Positions 31,348-31,495 of a DNA stretch of 31,495 nt are shown here, piece by piece. Every line of letters starts with the position of its first letter. Positions within the stretch are counted from its first letter, which is position 1. The notes under the pieces are model-generated. The model did not search any database and had not been told where the DNA came from. It saw nothing but the letters and a program-made list of their open reading frames with translations. The position numbers and the translations under genes are program-made. The DNA is from CAZKBP01 sp964551015. GTDB taxonomy: Bacteria > Bacteroidota > Bacteroidia > Cytophagales > Microscillaceae. The stretch is from positions 1 to 31,495 of the forward strand of contig CAZKBP010000050.1 of NCBI GenBank assembly GCA_964551015.1, in the 5' to 3' direction.

Positions 31348-31495
31348 AACGATCTTAGAACTTGAGACTTCTCAAACCATCGTCGTAAAACGATCTTACA
31401 ACTGGAGACTTCTCAAACCACCGTCGTAGAACGATCTTACAACTTGAGACTTCTCAAACCATCGTCGTAAAACGATCTTACAACTGGAGACTTCT
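31348..31495. repeat. 41-bp tandem repeat array running off the window
   Basis: Copies are phased by gatctt at 31351, 31392, 31433 and 31474, an exact 41-bp period, and the array continues past the edge. Two variants alternate: copies 1 and 3 have aacttgag and ccatcgtcgtaaaac, copy 2 has aactggag and ccaccgtcgtagaac, and copy 4 again starts aactggag, so the true unit may be 82 bp. The type-1 copies contain atcgt and acgat as small inverted arms. Confidence 0.92.

Noticed and set aside
31348..31495. CRISPR-like regular repeats
   Set aside because: The repeats are strictly head-to-tail with no unique spacers, and no cas genes are present. The same applies to the 21-bp array at 1-106.

Overview
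The window comes from a member of the Bacteroidota, probably a marine or soil gliding or filamentous type near Saprospiria or Cytophagia; the class is a guess. Three kinds of evidence point there: two large secreted proteins with C-terminal type IX secretion (T9SS) sorting domains plus a GldM/PorM motor protein; families typical of the phylum (GIN-domain protein, HisKA_2 kinase paired with a LytTR regulator, CarboxypepD_reg-like domain, ECF sigma followed by a membrane-anchored beta-barrel protein); and promoters of the Bacteroidota form TTG-N19-TAnnTTTG, with little sign of Shine-Dalgarno sequences. No phage, transposase, rRNA, tRNA or CRISPR was recognised.

Layout. 1-106: a 21-bp tandem repeat. 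206-2156: ECF sigma factor overlapping a probable anti-sigma/beta-barrel fusion. 2226-3095: surface lipoprotein. 3531-6959: 1142-residue T9SS cargo with PKD and lamin-tail-like repeats, preceded by a perfect 15-bp inverted repeat. 7125-9848: PMCA-type Ca2+ ATPase. 9883-10690: two small unknown envelope proteins on the minus strand. 11081-13490: hybrid-input histidine kinase and LytTR regulator. 13541-14215 (minus): ribulose-phosphate epimerase. 14465-16147: pyruvate dehydrogenase E2 with two lipoyl domains and a consensus promoter. 16309-17034: GIN-domain protein. 17329-18936: GldM without gldK, gldL or gldN beside it, preceded by a strong 18-bp inverted repeat. 19273-19662: small TerB-like protein. 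19784-22489 (minus): second T9SS cargo. 22847-25785 (minus): ATE-like transferase, membrane-anchored EEP phosphatase/nuclease and MscS channel, probably one operon. 26326-26745: single-domain response regulator. 26918-29167: cyclomaltodextrinase-type amylase and VOC protein. 29347-30168 (minus): PD-(D/E)XK-like protein. 30404-31093 (minus): membrane protein with a Gly-rich tail. 31201-31495: two families of intergenic repeats, the last a 41-bp tandem array running off the window.

Most of the window is envelope biology: T9SS motor component and two cargos, a surface lipoprotein, envelope-sensing sigma and two-component systems, ion transport and a mechanosensitive channel, mixed with ordinary central metabolism (rpe, E2, amylase). 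I did not find a clear-cut new defence or mobile system. The items most worth following are the isolated gldM with its structured leader, the sigma/beta-barrel fusion pair, the lamin-tail repeat protein with a nearly identical internal DNA block, the orphan terminator at 25995-26016 that implies an unseen transcript, and the alternating 41-bp array at the right edge.
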